Counted from the first letter of the stretch, positions 8,238-18,276 are shown. The stretch is DNA of 64,000 nucleotides from Chloroflexota bacterium (GCA_021788625.1 JAJYKL010000007.1:1-64000); one strand, 5' to 3'. Numbers and translations are program-made. The notes: generated from the letters alone by a model not told the origin.

Positions 8238-9641
8238 ATGTCAAAATCAATCAGTCGCCGCAACTTTCTTAAAATGGCAGCTGTAACAGGTGCGGGTGCC
8301 GCCCTGGCAGCGTGTGCGCCGCAAGCAGCGCCAACCCCACAAACGATCGTCGTGACAGCAACGGGCGGTGCATCAAATGCTGCGCAAACCACCACAGCGC
8401 CGAAGACATTCACTGGTCAAATGCGCGTCCTGATCGGTGCAGGCGCTCCCGTCGAACCAGTCAACCAGCTCATCACTGCATCCTTCACCGGACAGTATCC
8501 AGGAATGCAGATTAAATTTGAATATACCCAGCCTAACTTTGAAGAGCAGGTCTATACCTCGGCAGCCGCCGGGACACTGGCAGACGTCTTCCTCTGCGCT
8601 GACCTGTGGGTAGTGCCCTTTGCGCTGCACGGGGTGACGCTCGACCTCAGACCGGCCGCTGAAGCCGATTCCGACGTAAAGCTGGACGACGTCTTCCCGA
8701 ACATGTTGGGGCTGAGCACCTACAATAACCGGATTGTTATGTTCCCATCCGGCCTCGATGTTGTCTCCCAGTACTATAACAAGACCCTGCTGACGAAAGC
8801 AGGAGCCGAGATTCCAACCGATAAATGGACCTGGGATGATTACGTCAACAATATGAAGAAGGTGACTGCTCTGCAGAAGGATGCTCAGGGTCAGCCGATG
8901 TATTGGGGCTTGGATAATGGCACCTGGAACTGGTGGGCCACCGTTTATCCATGGGTCAAGGGCTACGGCGGAGACATTGTCGCCAATAATGGTGCGAAAT
9001 CCACCTGGGCCGATCCCAAGACACTGGCCGGCCTCAAGGCGTATACCGATCTTTGGGTGACTGATAACATCGCCCAACCGTTGAGCGTGGACCTGGGCGG
9101 CTCGGCGTTCCAACTGGGCCGGGCAGCGACCTACTTCCATATCCAGGGCGTTCGACAGGGTCTGCGCGATGCAATCAAGAACAAGTTCGATTGGGACGTC
9201 CAGCTGGTACCCACCATGCCAGATGGCAAGCATCGCACAGGCATGGGCACCTGGGGCATGTCGGTCTACTCGAAGAGCAAGATGGTGGATGCCGGTTACC
9301 AATACGTGAAACGCCTCATCGAGCCATCTGTTCAACGCTTGATGGCCAAGCAAATGCTGGCCGTTCCTCTGCTCAAGTCGGTGGCGAATGATCCAACGTG
9401 GATGGACGGAGTTCCCACACCGCCGAAGAACCTGATGGCTTATGTGAAGGGTGCTGATGACGCCATCCTGCCGTACATGAACTATCCAGGCGCCTGCGGC
9501 AGCTTCTATGCCGGCCAGGTCAGCAAAGCTTATCAAGATGCTCTGGAAGCGGTCTTGCGCAAGAAGAGCACGCTCGAACAGGCATTCGGCGATGCAGACA
9601 AGACGATCCAGACCTGCCTGGACCAGAATAAGACTCAGTAA
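8238..9641 (+). CDS. Sugar ABC transporter substrate-binding lipoprotein
   Basis: Twin-arginine-like plus lipobox leader MSKSISRRNFLKMAAVTGAGAALAACAP; SBP_bac_1-like body; followed by two permeases. Confidence 0.88.
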   Translation: MSKSISRRNFLKMAAVTGAGAALAACAPQAAPTPQTIVVTATGGASNAAQTTTAPKTFTGQMRVLIGAGAPVEPVNQLITASFTGQYPGMQIKFEYTQPNFEEQVYTSAAAGTLADVFLCADLWVVPFALHGVTLDLRPAAEADSDVKLDDVFPNMLGLSTYNNRIVMFPSGLDVVSQYYNKTLLTKAGAEIPTDKWTWDDYVNNMKKVTALQKDAQGQPMYWGLDNGTWNWWATVYPWVKGYGGDIVANNGAKSTWADPKTLAGLKAYTDLWVTDNIAQPLSVDLGGSAFQLGRAATYFHIQGVRQGLRDAIKNKFDWDVQLVPTMPDGKHRTGMGTWGMSVYSKSKMVDAGYQYVKRLIEPSVQRLMAKQMLAVPLLKSVANDPTWMDGVPTPPKNLMAYVKGADDAILPYMNYPGACGSFYAGQVSKAYQDALEAVLRKKSTLEQAFGDADKTIQTCLDQNKTQ

Positions 9642-9782
9642 AATTCATCATTCATGGGGGGCGCGCCACTCTGTGAGCCAGCGCCCCCCAATCCGTGAGG
9701 CGCGTCCTCTTTCAGGTGGCCTGGTCTGAGGCAGAAAATACGGCTGCGGATTGTGAGCCACTTACAGTAGGTAGATAAAACC

Positions 9783-10742
9783 ATGACTTCAATCGCTGGT
9801 ACTGCATCATCACAAAACCGGGTGAAGTCGTTTGTGTCTGCGTTGACAGCAACCAAACACCGACGAGACACAATCGAGGGTTATCTATTCATTTTGCCAG
9901 TGGTGCTCGGCCTGTTGATTTTCACGCTGGGGCCCATGGTTGCCTCGTTGTATTTCAGTTTCACCAAGTTCGATATATTGAGCTCACCAATCTGGATCGG
10001 GCTGGGCAACTACATTACGATGTTCACCCAGGACCAGTACTTCTGGTTATCCTGCAAGGTGACGCTGATTTATGCGTTTACATCGGTGCCACTCGGAATT
10101 ATTGGCGGGTTCATGCTGGCATTGCTCCTGAATCAGAAGGTAAAAGGCATTGCCTTCTTCCGGACCTGCTTTTATATTCCGACGGTGGTGCCTGCCATCG
10201 CAAGTGCCGTCCTGTGGTCATGGTTGATGAACCCGGATTACGGCCTGATTAACGCGGCCCTCGCCATTCTGCACATCCCGCCCTACTCATTCCTTGGACA
10301 GCCTGAAACCGCCTTACCCTCACTCGTGCTCATGAGCTTGTGGGGCATCGGTGGAGGCATGGTCATTTACCTGGCCGGGCTGCAGGGCATCCCCGAGTCA
10401 TTGTACGAAGCCGCCAAGATCGACGGCGCCAATGAATGGGACCTATTCTGGCACATCACCATCCCGATGATGACACCTACCGTCTTCTTTAACCTGGTGA
10501 TGGGACTGATTGGCGCCTTCCAGGTCTTTATTCAGGCATTCGTCATGACGTCGGGAGGGCCACTCCATGCGACCTACTTTTACAACCTGATGCTCTATGA
10601 GCGGGCATTCGGTTTCCTGCAAATGGGCATGGCGTCGTCCATGGCGTGGTTCCTTTGTGTTTTCATCCTCGTAATGACACTGCTCGTCTTCCGCAGCTCC
10701 ACGTTTTGGGTCTTTTATGAGACCGGTGAGGAAAACCAATGA
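9783..10742 (+). CDS. Sugar ABC transporter permease (MalF/UgpA type)
   Basis: Six-TM permease with EAA loop YEAAKIDGANEWDLFWHITIPMM. Confidence 0.92.
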   Translation: MTSIAGTASSQNRVKSFVSALTATKHRRDTIEGYLFILPVVLGLLIFTLGPMVASLYFSFTKFDILSSPIWIGLGNYITMFTQDQYFWLSCKVTLIYAFTSVPLGIIGGFMLALLLNQKVKGIAFFRTCFYIPTVVPAIASAVLWSWLMNPDYGLINAALAILHIPPYSFLGQPETALPSLVLMSLWGIGGGMVIYLAGLQGIPESLYEAAKIDGANEWDLFWHITIPMMTPTVFFNLVMGLIGAFQVFIQAFVMTSGGPLHATYFYNLMLYERAFGFLQMGMASSMAWFLCVFILVMTLLVFRSSTFWVFYETGEENQ

Positions 10743-11626
10743 CCGAGGACAGAGAAGTTACGATTGGCTTCGGTGACATTAGCTGGCGACGCTCCGGCCA
10801 GGCGTTTCGTTTCATCTTTTCCTACATCTTAATGATTGCCGGTTCGTTGGTCTTCCTGATGCCCCTGTTCTGGATGTTCACCACATCGCTCAAAGACCAG
10901 TCCGAAGTGTATACGTTCCCGCCTGATTTTTTCCCCAAGACCTGGCTATGGTCGAACTTCCCCAATGGTTGGAACTATCCCAACATGTACTTCAACCAGT
11001 GGCTGGGCAATACGCTCTTCATCACGATCATGGTCATGGTCGGGGTGCTACTCAGCTCGTCACTCTGTGCGTATGGCTTCGCGCGCATCAAATTCCCAGG
11101 CCGTGATATATGGTTCATGGCGGTGCTGGCGTCGATCATGCTTCCGGGCACGGTCACGCTCATCCCCCTGTATGTCGCCTACGCCCGCATTGGCTGGCTC
11201 GATACGTTCAATCCGCTGATCATCCCAGTCTACTTTGGGGGTGGCGCTTTCAACATCTTCCTGCTCCGGCAATTCTTTAAAAACATCCCAGTCGAGCTGG
11301 AGGAAGCAGCCATCCTGGATGGGGCCGGCCGGTTGCGAATCTGGTGGGAGATCTTCCTGCCGCTCTCGAGACCGGTGCTGGCTGCCGTGGCCGTGTTTAC
11401 CTTCCAGGGAGTTTGGAATGACTTTTATGGGCCACTGATCTTTCTCACGACGCCTGAAAAGTACACCCTGGCCCTGGGCATCAACATGTTCAAGGGCATG
11501 TACTCCACACAGGTTCCGCTGATGATGGCCATGTCGTTCCTGATGGTCATCCCGATGATCTTCGTCTTCTTCATTGCACAGCGCCAGATGATCCGCGGAG
11601 TCATTTTGTCGGGCATCAAAGCCTGA
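10739..11626 (+). CDS. Sugar ABC transporter permease (MalG/UgpE type)
   Basis: Overlaps the previous ORF by ATGA; EAA loop ELEEAAILDGAGRLRIWWEIFLPLSRP. Confidence 0.92.
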   Translation: MTEDREVTIGFGDISWRRSGQAFRFIFSYILMIAGSLVFLMPLFWMFTTSLKDQSEVYTFPPDFFPKTWLWSNFPNGWNYPNMYFNQWLGNTLFITIMVMVGVLLSSSLCAYGFARIKFPGRDIWFMAVLASIMLPGTVTLIPLYVAYARIGWLDTFNPLIIPVYFGGGAFNIFLLRQFFKNIPVELEEAAILDGAGRLRIWWEIFLPLSRPVLAAVAVFTFQGVWNDFYGPLIFLTTPEKYTLALGINMFKGMYSTQVPLMMAMSFLMVIPMIFVFFIAQRQMIRGVILSGIKA

Positions 11627-11861
11627 GCACCGGCACAGCTCTGAATACGATGAGCGCTCCTGTTCGATTGGCGGCGCAATGCCAGGGGGGGCGCGGGATG
11701 ATGCAATCGGAGCGTTAGGCTGGCTGTTGCGCTGCCAGTACGGGAACCACGTCGCCTGCGTATACCACCGTCGCGGGTGGGCCAGACTTCACATCCTGGT
11801 GCGGGGGCATCCGGCTTACAGCTGTATAGCGGCTTGCAGGTAACTACAAGGTTCCTGGCTG

Positions 11862-12317
11862 ATCATGGTGAGCGCTCATGGTGAGCCCGTCGTCCTTCGA
11901 CAAGCTCAGGATGAGAATGGTGAGCCTGTCGAACCACCTTCGGCAGGCTCAGGATGATCATTCGGTTAATTCAGGATGATCATGGTGAGCTTGTCGAACC
12001 ATCCTTCGACAAGCTCAGGATGATCATTCGATTAATTCAGGATGATCATGGTGAGCCTGTCGAACCACCTTCGACCAGCTCAGGATGAAAGTAGTGAGCG
12101 GCTGATCATGGTGAGCCTGTCGAACCACCTTCGGCACGCTCAGGATGACCATCGTGGTCAACTGATCATGGTGAGCCTGTCGAACCACCTTCGACCAGCT
12201 CAGGATGAAAGTTGTGACCTGCTGATCATGGTGAGCGCTCATGGTGAGCCCGTCGTCCTTCGACAAGCTCAGGATGAGAATGGTGAGCCTGTCGAACCAC
12301 CTTCGACCAGCTCAGTG
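11862..12317. repeat. Second large array of the CCTTCGACAAGCTCAGGATG repeat family with hairpin-forming GTCGAACCACCTTCGAC modules
   Basis: Direct reading; perfect 12-bp inverted arms GAGCTTGTCGAA (11987-11998) / TTCGACAAGCTC (12005-12016), and a near-perfect pair at 11922-11933 / 11939-11950. Confidence 0.95.
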
Positions 12318-12387
12318 TAAATGCCCAATACCATGCGATCAAGCGCAAACAGCTCCAGTGCGCCTGGCTGTAACTGGAAGAGGCTTT

Positions 12388-12435
12388 TTGATGGGGAAGC
12401 GCTTTGCCGTTATACTTAGAACTACTAACGGTTAG
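12388..12435 (+). promoter_or_regulatory. Candidate sigma70 promoter with overlapping MarR operator-like inverted repeat
   Basis: TTGATG (12388-12393), 17-bp spacer, TATACT (12411-12416); CTAAC-G-GTTAG inverted repeat at 12425-12435, immediately before the ATG at 12438. Confidence 0.6.
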
Positions 12436-12437
12436 AA

Positions 12438-12920
12438 ATGGAAACTAAAAACACGCAGCTAGCAGAAGATTGCGCCTGCGAAATCCTTGCAGCGGTGCCG
12501 CGGGTGCAGCGGCATATCCGCTCCGAGATGCGACGCTCTCGGGGCCATGACCTGAGCGTGCCTCAATTCCGGACGCTGGCGTACCTGACCACCAAAGAGG
12601 GCGCCTCGCTTTCCGACCTGGCCGAGAATATTGGCTTGACCTTGCCTTCCAGCTCCAAACTGGTCGATGGTCTTGTGGCGCGCAAGTTCGTCCAGCGCAA
12701 AGTGTGCGCCAACGACCGGCGGCGTGTGACGCTGTCGCTGACAGGAAGCGGCCGGATTGCATGGCAGGTGGCTTATCAGGCAGCCCGGACTTCGCTGGCC
12801 ATGATCATGATGACCATTCCCCCGGCAGAACAGGAGACGATTCTGCGTGCCATGGTCATTTTGAATACTCTTTTCCAGGTCGAAAAATGCTCAACCAAAC
12901 CCATCACAGTACAGAGGTGA
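12438..12920 (+). CDS. MarR family transcriptional regulator
   Basis: LSVPQFRTLAYLTTKEGASLSDLAENIGLTLPSSSKLVDGLVARKFVQRKVCANDRRRVTLSLTGSG winged helix. Confidence 0.9.
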   Translation: METKNTQLAEDCACEILAAVPRVQRHIRSEMRRSRGHDLSVPQFRTLAYLTTKEGASLSDLAENIGLTLPSSSKLVDGLVARKFVQRKVCANDRRRVTLSLTGSGRIAWQVAYQAARTSLAMIMMTIPPAEQETILRAMVILNTLFQVEKCSTKPITVQR

Positions 12921-12923
12921 AGT

Positions 12924-14252
12924 GTGGAATCTGACGCCCCTGCGGACGCCAACCTGAATTCAACGATCAGTGTTGCGGCTGTGCAAGCCGTCAGCGCCCA
13001 AAGCGAGCCTCAGGTCAGCGAACCTGTGCCGGCGCGCCTGAGTCTGGATCAGACATTCGCTTCGCTTAAGTACCGCAATTACCGTCTGTGGTTTATCGGT
13101 CAACTGGCTTCACTCGTCGGCACCTGGATGCAGGTCACCGCGCAAGGGTATCTGGTCTATCAACTGACCAGTTCGCCGGCCTACCTGGGCTATGTGGGCT
13201 TCGCAGGAGGCATCCCGTCGTGGTTATTCATGCTCTTCGGCGGTGTCATCTCGGACCGCATGTCGCGCCGCACGCTGATGGTGATCACCCAGTCCCTGAT
13301 GATGATTCTGGCGTTTGTTCTGGCGTATCTGACGTTCACGAACGTGGTGCAGCCGTGGCATATCGTCATTTTGGCATTCCTGCTGGGGGTGGTCAATGCA
13401 TTCGACGCACCTGCGCGGCAGGCATTCATCCTGGAAATGGTGGAGCGCAAGGATATGACCAACGCCATCGCCCTGAACTCGACCATGTTCAACCTGGCAA
13501 CGGCGATCGGTCCGGCTGTTGCAGGCGCGGCCTACGCGCTGGTGGGACCAGGCTGGTGCTTCACCATTAATGGCATCTCGTTCCTGGCGGTCATCGTCGC
13601 ACTGGTGATGATGCAGCTCAGGCCTCTGCCCGTGCGCGAAGTGAGGACGTCGGCCGTACAGGATCTGGCGGAAGGCATGCGCTATGTGCTCAGGCACCAG
13701 ATGATTGGCATCATGATGGTGATCGCCATGGCATATGGGCTCTTCGCGATGGGCTATGGCACCTTGATCCCGGCCTGGGCCGTGGCGATATTGGGGGGCG
13801 ATGCCGGCACCACGGGGCTGCTGCAATCGTCGCGTGGCATTGGGTCGATGATTGCGGCGCTGTATATCGCATCGGTGGGGATGTACAACTTTAAGGGCAA
13901 GCTGCTCACGCTGGGCACGCTGGCTTTCCCCGCGCTGCTGCTCGTCTTTGCCGCCGTGACAACCATCCCGCTTTCGCTGGCCATCATGGTCGCTGTCGGA
14001 GCCGGCCAGATGTTGCTGTTCAACCTGCTGAATATGCTGATCCAAACCCTGGTCAGCGATGATTTGCGTGGGCGCGTGATGGGATTCTATTCGCTCACCT
14101 TCTTTGGCGTGGCGCCAATTGGCGCGCTGCTGGCAGGCGGGGCTGCCACGTTCATCGGCGAGCCGCTGACGATCGTTATCACCGCGTCGATCTCGCTGGC
14201 TTTCGGGCTGGTCATATTCTGGCGCGTGCCCCGCTTACGTAAACTGGCGTGA
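12924..14252 (+). CDS. MFS transporter (enterobactin exporter-like)
   Basis: Multi-TM protein: FASLKYRNYRLWFIGQLASLVGTWMQVTAQGYLVYQLT...GGVISDRMSRRTLM; GTG start. Confidence 0.88.
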   Translation: MESDAPADANLNSTISVAAVQAVSAQSEPQVSEPVPARLSLDQTFASLKYRNYRLWFIGQLASLVGTWMQVTAQGYLVYQLTSSPAYLGYVGFAGGIPSWLFMLFGGVISDRMSRRTLMVITQSLMMILAFVLAYLTFTNVVQPWHIVILAFLLGVVNAFDAPARQAFILEMVERKDMTNAIALNSTMFNLATAIGPAVAGAAYALVGPGWCFTINGISFLAVIVALVMMQLRPLPVREVRTSAVQDLAEGMRYVLRHQMIGIMMVIAMAYGLFAMGYGTLIPAWAVAILGGDAGTTGLLQSSRGIGSMIAALYIASVGMYNFKGKLLTLGTLAFPALLLVFAAVTTIPLSLAIMVAVGAGQMLLFNLLNMLIQTLVSDDLRGRVMGFYSLTFFGVAPIGALLAGGAATFIGEPLTIVITASISLAFGLVIFWRVPRLRKLA

Positions 14253-14330
14253 GGTTGGCTGAGGGTAGGGCAGCGTTGAATGGGGATGCTGATCTCAGCC
14301 AGATTTCACTTATCATGGCGTGATCGAATA

Positions 14331-14374
14331 GAGAAGGCATGGAGAAGGCATAGAGAAGGCATGGAGAAGGCATG
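14331..14374 (+). repeat. Four tandem copies of an 11-bp unit (GAGAAGGCATR) over the translation start of the next MFS gene
   Basis: Direct reading: gagaaggcatg gagaaggcata gagaaggcatg gagaaggcatg. Confidence 0.95.
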
Positions 14375-15853
14375 GAAATGGAGCCGAGCACCGATAAGCC
14401 ACCTGTGAATTCATCTGTGCGACAAACAGAACTCACCCTGCAGACGCCTAATGGGCTTACCGGCGACCGGTGGCTCATCATCGTGGCCGTCGGCCTGGGT
14501 TCGCTGATGTCATCGCTGGATTCGAGCGTCGTCAATATCATTCTGCCGGTGGTGAGTCAGGCATTCCGCACCGACGTTGCCACCATCGAATGGGTGGTGA
14601 CGGTCTACCTGCTGGTCGTCAGCGGCCTGCTGCTGTCCTTCGGCCGCCTGGGCGACATGCATGGCAACAAGCAGGTCTACATTTATGGGTTCGGTATCTT
14701 CGTGGTGGGTTCGATGCTATGCGGCCTGTCATCGACGGCGCTCATGCTCATCTCGTTCCGCGGGCTGCAGGCCATTGGCGCAGCCATCCTGTTCGCCAAC
14801 TCGCCAGCCCTCCTGACGAAAAACTTCCCGGCCAGCCTGCGCGGCCGCGTCCTGGGACTGCAATCAATGATGATTTACATTGGTCTGACCATTGGCCCCA
14901 TCCTGGGAGGATGGCTGACCGCTTTGCTGAGCTGGCGCGCGGTGTTTTATATCAATGTGCCAATCGGCCTGGCCGCGCTGTACCTGAGCGTACGCTACAT
15001 CCCGCACGACGCGCCGGCGGAACATGCTCCGCGCTTCGACCTGCCCGGCGCCGGCACCTTCCTGGCCGGATTGACCATGCTGCTGCTGGGTCTCAATCAG
15101 GGCGACGTGTGGGGCTGGACTTCATGGCCTGAACTGCTGCTCTTTGCTGTGTCGATTGTTCTGCTCGTCCTCTTCGTGGTCATCGAAATACATACGCCCA
15201 GCCCCATGCTCGACCTGCACCTGTTCAGTGTGCGCCAGTTCTCAGCCGCCACCGTCAGCGCCGTATGTAATTACATCAGTCTGAACGTGGCGACCTTTCT
15301 GCTGCCCTTTTACCTTATCGAAGGGCGCGGCCTCAACACCGCCACTACAGGTCTGATTCTCTCCGCTCAACCCATCATCATGGCGATCTCCGCACCGCTC
15401 AGTGGGGCACTCTCCGATCGCGTTGGTCCGCGCATTCTGGGCACCCTGGGCATGCTGGTTTTGGGCGCGGGCATGTTCCTGCTCTCGCGTCTGGGAGCAG
15501 ACGCCTCCATGGTCATGGTCGCGCTCGGGCTGGCCGTGGTCGGTCTGGGAACCGGTGTCTTCATTGCACCCAACTCCAGCGCCCTGATGGGCTCTGCGCC
15601 TCGCGTCCGGCAGGGCATCGCCTCCGGCATCCTGGCAACCGCCCGCAATATGGGCATGGTGCTGGGCGTCGGCCTGGCGGGAGCTGTGCTGGCGGCGAGC
15701 ACAGGCACAACGGTGTCCCAGCCGGGAAGTGGAGCCTTCGGGCAGGAATTATTCACAGCGGTTGGAATAGGGATGCTCATTGCCGCTGCCGTCGCTCTGT
15801 TTGGCGCGCTTACCTCGTCCGTGCGCGGCAGTGTGGATTCATTGGCGCAGTAA
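14372..15853 (+). CDS. MFS transporter, DHA2/EmrB-QacA type
   Basis: 14-TM-like; MSSLDSSVVNIILPVVSQAF...IEWVVTVYLLVVSGLLLSFGRLGD. Confidence 0.9.
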   Translation: MEMEPSTDKPPVNSSVRQTELTLQTPNGLTGDRWLIIVAVGLGSLMSSLDSSVVNIILPVVSQAFRTDVATIEWVVTVYLLVVSGLLLSFGRLGDMHGNKQVYIYGFGIFVVGSMLCGLSSTALMLISFRGLQAIGAAILFANSPALLTKNFPASLRGRVLGLQSMMIYIGLTIGPILGGWLTALLSWRAVFYINVPIGLAALYLSVRYIPHDAPAEHAPRFDLPGAGTFLAGLTMLLLGLNQGDVWGWTSWPELLLFAVSIVLLVLFVVIEIHTPSPMLDLHLFSVRQFSAATVSAVCNYISLNVATFLLPFYLIEGRGLNTATTGLILSAQPIIMAISAPLSGALSDRVGPRILGTLGMLVLGAGMFLLSRLGADASMVMVALGLAVVGLGTGVFIAPNSSALMGSAPRVRQGIASGILATARNMGMVLGVGLAGAVLAASTGTTVSQPGSGAFGQELFTAVGIGMLIAAAVALFGALTSSVRGSVDSLAQ

Positions 15854-15930
15854 GCCCTTCATGCAGGTGCGGCCAGACCTGGCGCGGCCCGCAAAACGGC
15901 GCTCGTTCGATGGTCGCGCTATGATCTCAT

Positions 15931-15975
15931 CGCAGTAGATGTCTGACTTCTCCGAGAAGTCAGACATCTACTGCG
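15931..15975. repeat. Dispersed palindromic element, copy 1 (22-bp perfect arms, 1-nt centre)
   Basis: CGCAGTAGATGTCTGACTTCTC-C-GAGAAGTCAGACATCTACTGCG. Confidence 0.95.
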
Positions 15976-16049
15976 AGAGGCACTAAGACATTTGACGCCG
16001 GGTTCCCATGCACCGACAATAGACAGCACTCTGGTTGGAGGTGTTGAGC

Positions 16050-17102
16050 ATGCCGGTCCGGAACCTAAGCCCGCACGTGATGTTCGAACAACTGGCCCTG
16101 GAGCATGTGCCGCTCCACCGCTTCCACGGCGAGAGTGTGGACGATTTCACGAGCTGGAAAAGTCAGACATTTCCCAAAGTGGTTGGGACGCTGGGCGACT
16201 TTCCTCCGCGCGTCGATCTCAACCCTGAGCTGGTGGCCGAATGGCAGCAGGATGGCTTGCGCAAGCAGCGTTGGCTGATCGACGTAGGTCCGCACATCTC
16301 CGCTTCCTTTGTCGTCAACATCCCGTCCGATCTGGCCCCGGGCGAGAAAAGAGCGGCTATCCTGTGCTGGCACGGACATGGACCGTTCGGCAAGGACTCG
16401 GTCATGGGCAATGACTCGACGCCGGAGCGCCGCCAATCCATCAGCGGGGCGAACTACGATTACGGCCGGCAAATGGCACAGGCTGGCTTTGTCACCTTCG
16501 GCATCGACTGGATTGGCATGGGCGAGCGCAACGATAGCGCCAAGCCGCATTACCGCACCCACCAGGGCGGTCGGGACTGGTGCAACCTCTACTATTTACA
16601 CGCAACCATGCTGGGGATGACCAGCCTGTCGATCAACGTGACCCACGGCCTGGCGGCCACCGACTTTGCCTGCTCTCTTCCATTCGTGGATGCAGATCAC
16701 CTGGGCGTGATGGGCTTGAGTGGCGGCGGCACGATGACGCTGTGGTCCAGCCTGTTGGATGGGCGGCTGAAGGCAGCCGAAATCATCTGCTATAGCGACC
16801 TGTGGGCCTATTTTGGCATGCGTGACCTGAACTACTGCGGCATGCAGGTGGCGCCGGGTCTGTATAAGCTCGTGGACCTGCCGGACTTGCAGGGCTTGCT
16901 GGCGCCGAAGCCGCTGCTGGTGGACATCGGCATTTACGATACCTGCTTCATGATCGATACCTCGCTGGACTGTTACCACCAGGTGGAAGCGATTTATCGC
17001 GCAGCCGGTGCGGCCGACAAACTGTCGCTCGATCTGTTCCCCGGAGAACACAGCTGGGGCGGTCACAAGTCGGTCGAGTTTTTCCGCACCTATCTGGGTT
17101 AA
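16050..17102 (+). CDS. Alpha/beta hydrolase (dienelactone hydrolase / acetyl-xylan esterase-like)
   Basis: Nucleophile elbow GVMGLSGGGTM; start at ATG 16050 preferred because of upstream ggaggt. Confidence 0.7.
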   Translation: MPVRNLSPHVMFEQLALEHVPLHRFHGESVDDFTSWKSQTFPKVVGTLGDFPPRVDLNPELVAEWQQDGLRKQRWLIDVGPHISASFVVNIPSDLAPGEKRAAILCWHGHGPFGKDSVMGNDSTPERRQSISGANYDYGRQMAQAGFVTFGIDWIGMGERNDSAKPHYRTHQGGRDWCNLYYLHATMLGMTSLSINVTHGLAATDFACSLPFVDADHLGVMGLSGGGTMTLWSSLLDGRLKAAEIICYSDLWAYFGMRDLNYCGMQVAPGLYKLVDLPDLQGLLAPKPLLVDIGIYDTCFMIDTSLDCYHQVEAIYRAAGAADKLSLDLFPGEHSWGGHKSVEFFRTYLG

Positions 17103-17118
17103 TCGAAGGAGCGAGCAT

Positions 17119-18276
17119 ATGAAGATCACCGATATCAAGACGTATCCCATCTGGGTGGGCAGTCGCAATCAGTTTATCGTGAAGGTGGAGACGGATGAGG
17201 GGTTGTATGGACTGGGCGAAGCTGGCGTCTCCGGACGTGAGCTGGCCGTGCAGGGCGCCGTTCAGCATTACCGTGCCTTCCTGATCGGGCGAGACCCGCT
17301 ACAAATTGGCGCCCTGTGGCAGGAGATGTATCGCAGCGCCTACTTTGAGGGCGGGCGCGTCCTGACAGGCGCGATCGCCGCGATCGATATTGCTCTATAC
17401 GACATCGCCGGTAAAGCGCTTAAGGTGCCCGTGTATCAGCTACTGGGCGGCCGGCAGCGCGATGCGGTACCGTGTTTTGCCACCACGGGTGCGCGGTCAG
17501 GCCCCCGCCTGGTAGAGGATATAAAACTGCTCAGGCAAAAAGGCTGGAACGTCATTCGAACCGTGCCCGACCAGCCCGATTCGGCCAATCCGGGACTGTT
17601 CGAGCCGCGCGAGTCCATTCCGCTCACGGCTCAATGGCTGGTCAAAGTGCGCGAAGAGGCGGGCAGCGACTTCGTGCTGGGCATCGATTATCACCACCGT
17701 TTGAGCGTCGCCGAGGCGGCTTCGTTTTGCCAACGCATGCCCGCCGGCACATTGGATTTCCTCGAAGAGCCGATCCGTGATGAGACGCCCGAAGCCTATG
17801 AAGCTTTGCGCAAGATGACGGGTGTGCCCTTTGCCATCGGCGAAGAGTTCTCCAGCAAGTGGGCGTTCCTGCCGTACATCGAGCGTGGTATCACGAACTT
17901 CGCCCGCCTGGACGTATGCAATGTGGGCGGTCTCACTGAGGCCATGAAGGTTGCGGGGTGGGCTGAAGCACACTACATCGACCTGATGCCACACAACCCG
18001 CTCGGCCCCGTGTGCACGGCAGCCACCGTTCACCTGGCGGCCGCGGTGGCGAACTTTGCCTGGCTGGAAGTGCGTGTTTCGCCGACTGAACGCCTGGGGT
18101 TCGATGACTCGGATATGTTTCCCGCACAACTGAAGCTGGAAGGAAATCATTTTCCCGTTCCCACTGCGCCCGGGTTGGGCGTCGAGCTGAATGAGGAACT
18201 GGCGCGCACACAAACATTGAAGCTGTGGGAAGCGCCCCACCTGCATCGTCGCGACGGATCGTATACGAACTGGTAG
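17119..18276 (+). CDS. Mandelate racemase/muconate-lactonizing enzyme family (enolase superfamily) sugar-acid dehydratase
   Basis: MKITDIKTYPIWVGSRNQFIVKVETDEGLYGLGEAGVSGRE...AIDIALYDIAGKALKVPVYQLLGG. Confidence 0.85.
   Translation: MKITDIKTYPIWVGSRNQFIVKVETDEGLYGLGEAGVSGRELAVQGAVQHYRAFLIGRDPLQIGALWQEMYRSAYFEGGRVLTGAIAAIDIALYDIAGKALKVPVYQLLGGRQRDAVPCFATTGARSGPRLVEDIKLLRQKGWNVIRTVPDQPDSANPGLFEPRESIPLTAQWLVKVREEAGSDFVLGIDYHHRLSVAEAASFCQRMPAGTLDFLEEPIRDETPEAYEALRKMTGVPFAIGEEFSSKWAFLPYIERGITNFARLDVCNVGGLTEAMKVAGWAEAHYIDLMPHNPLGPVCTAATVHLAAAVANFAWLEVRVSPTERLGFDDSDMFPAQLKLEGNHFPVPTAPGLGVELNEELARTQTLKLWEAPHLHRRDGSYTNW

Noticed and set aside
8373-9536. 387-aa minus-strand ORF antisense to the ABC substrate-binding protein
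   Set aside because: Shadow ORF opposite a well-supported gene; no recognisable domains. Similar long shadows at 2256-3458, 13224-14045, 17497-18369 and 19038-20012 rejected for the same reason.
17008-17118. N-terminal extension of the enolase-superfamily protein from 17008
   Set aside because: This stretch overlaps the end of the preceding hydrolase gene in another frame; the family N-terminus begins at MKITDIKTYP (17119).
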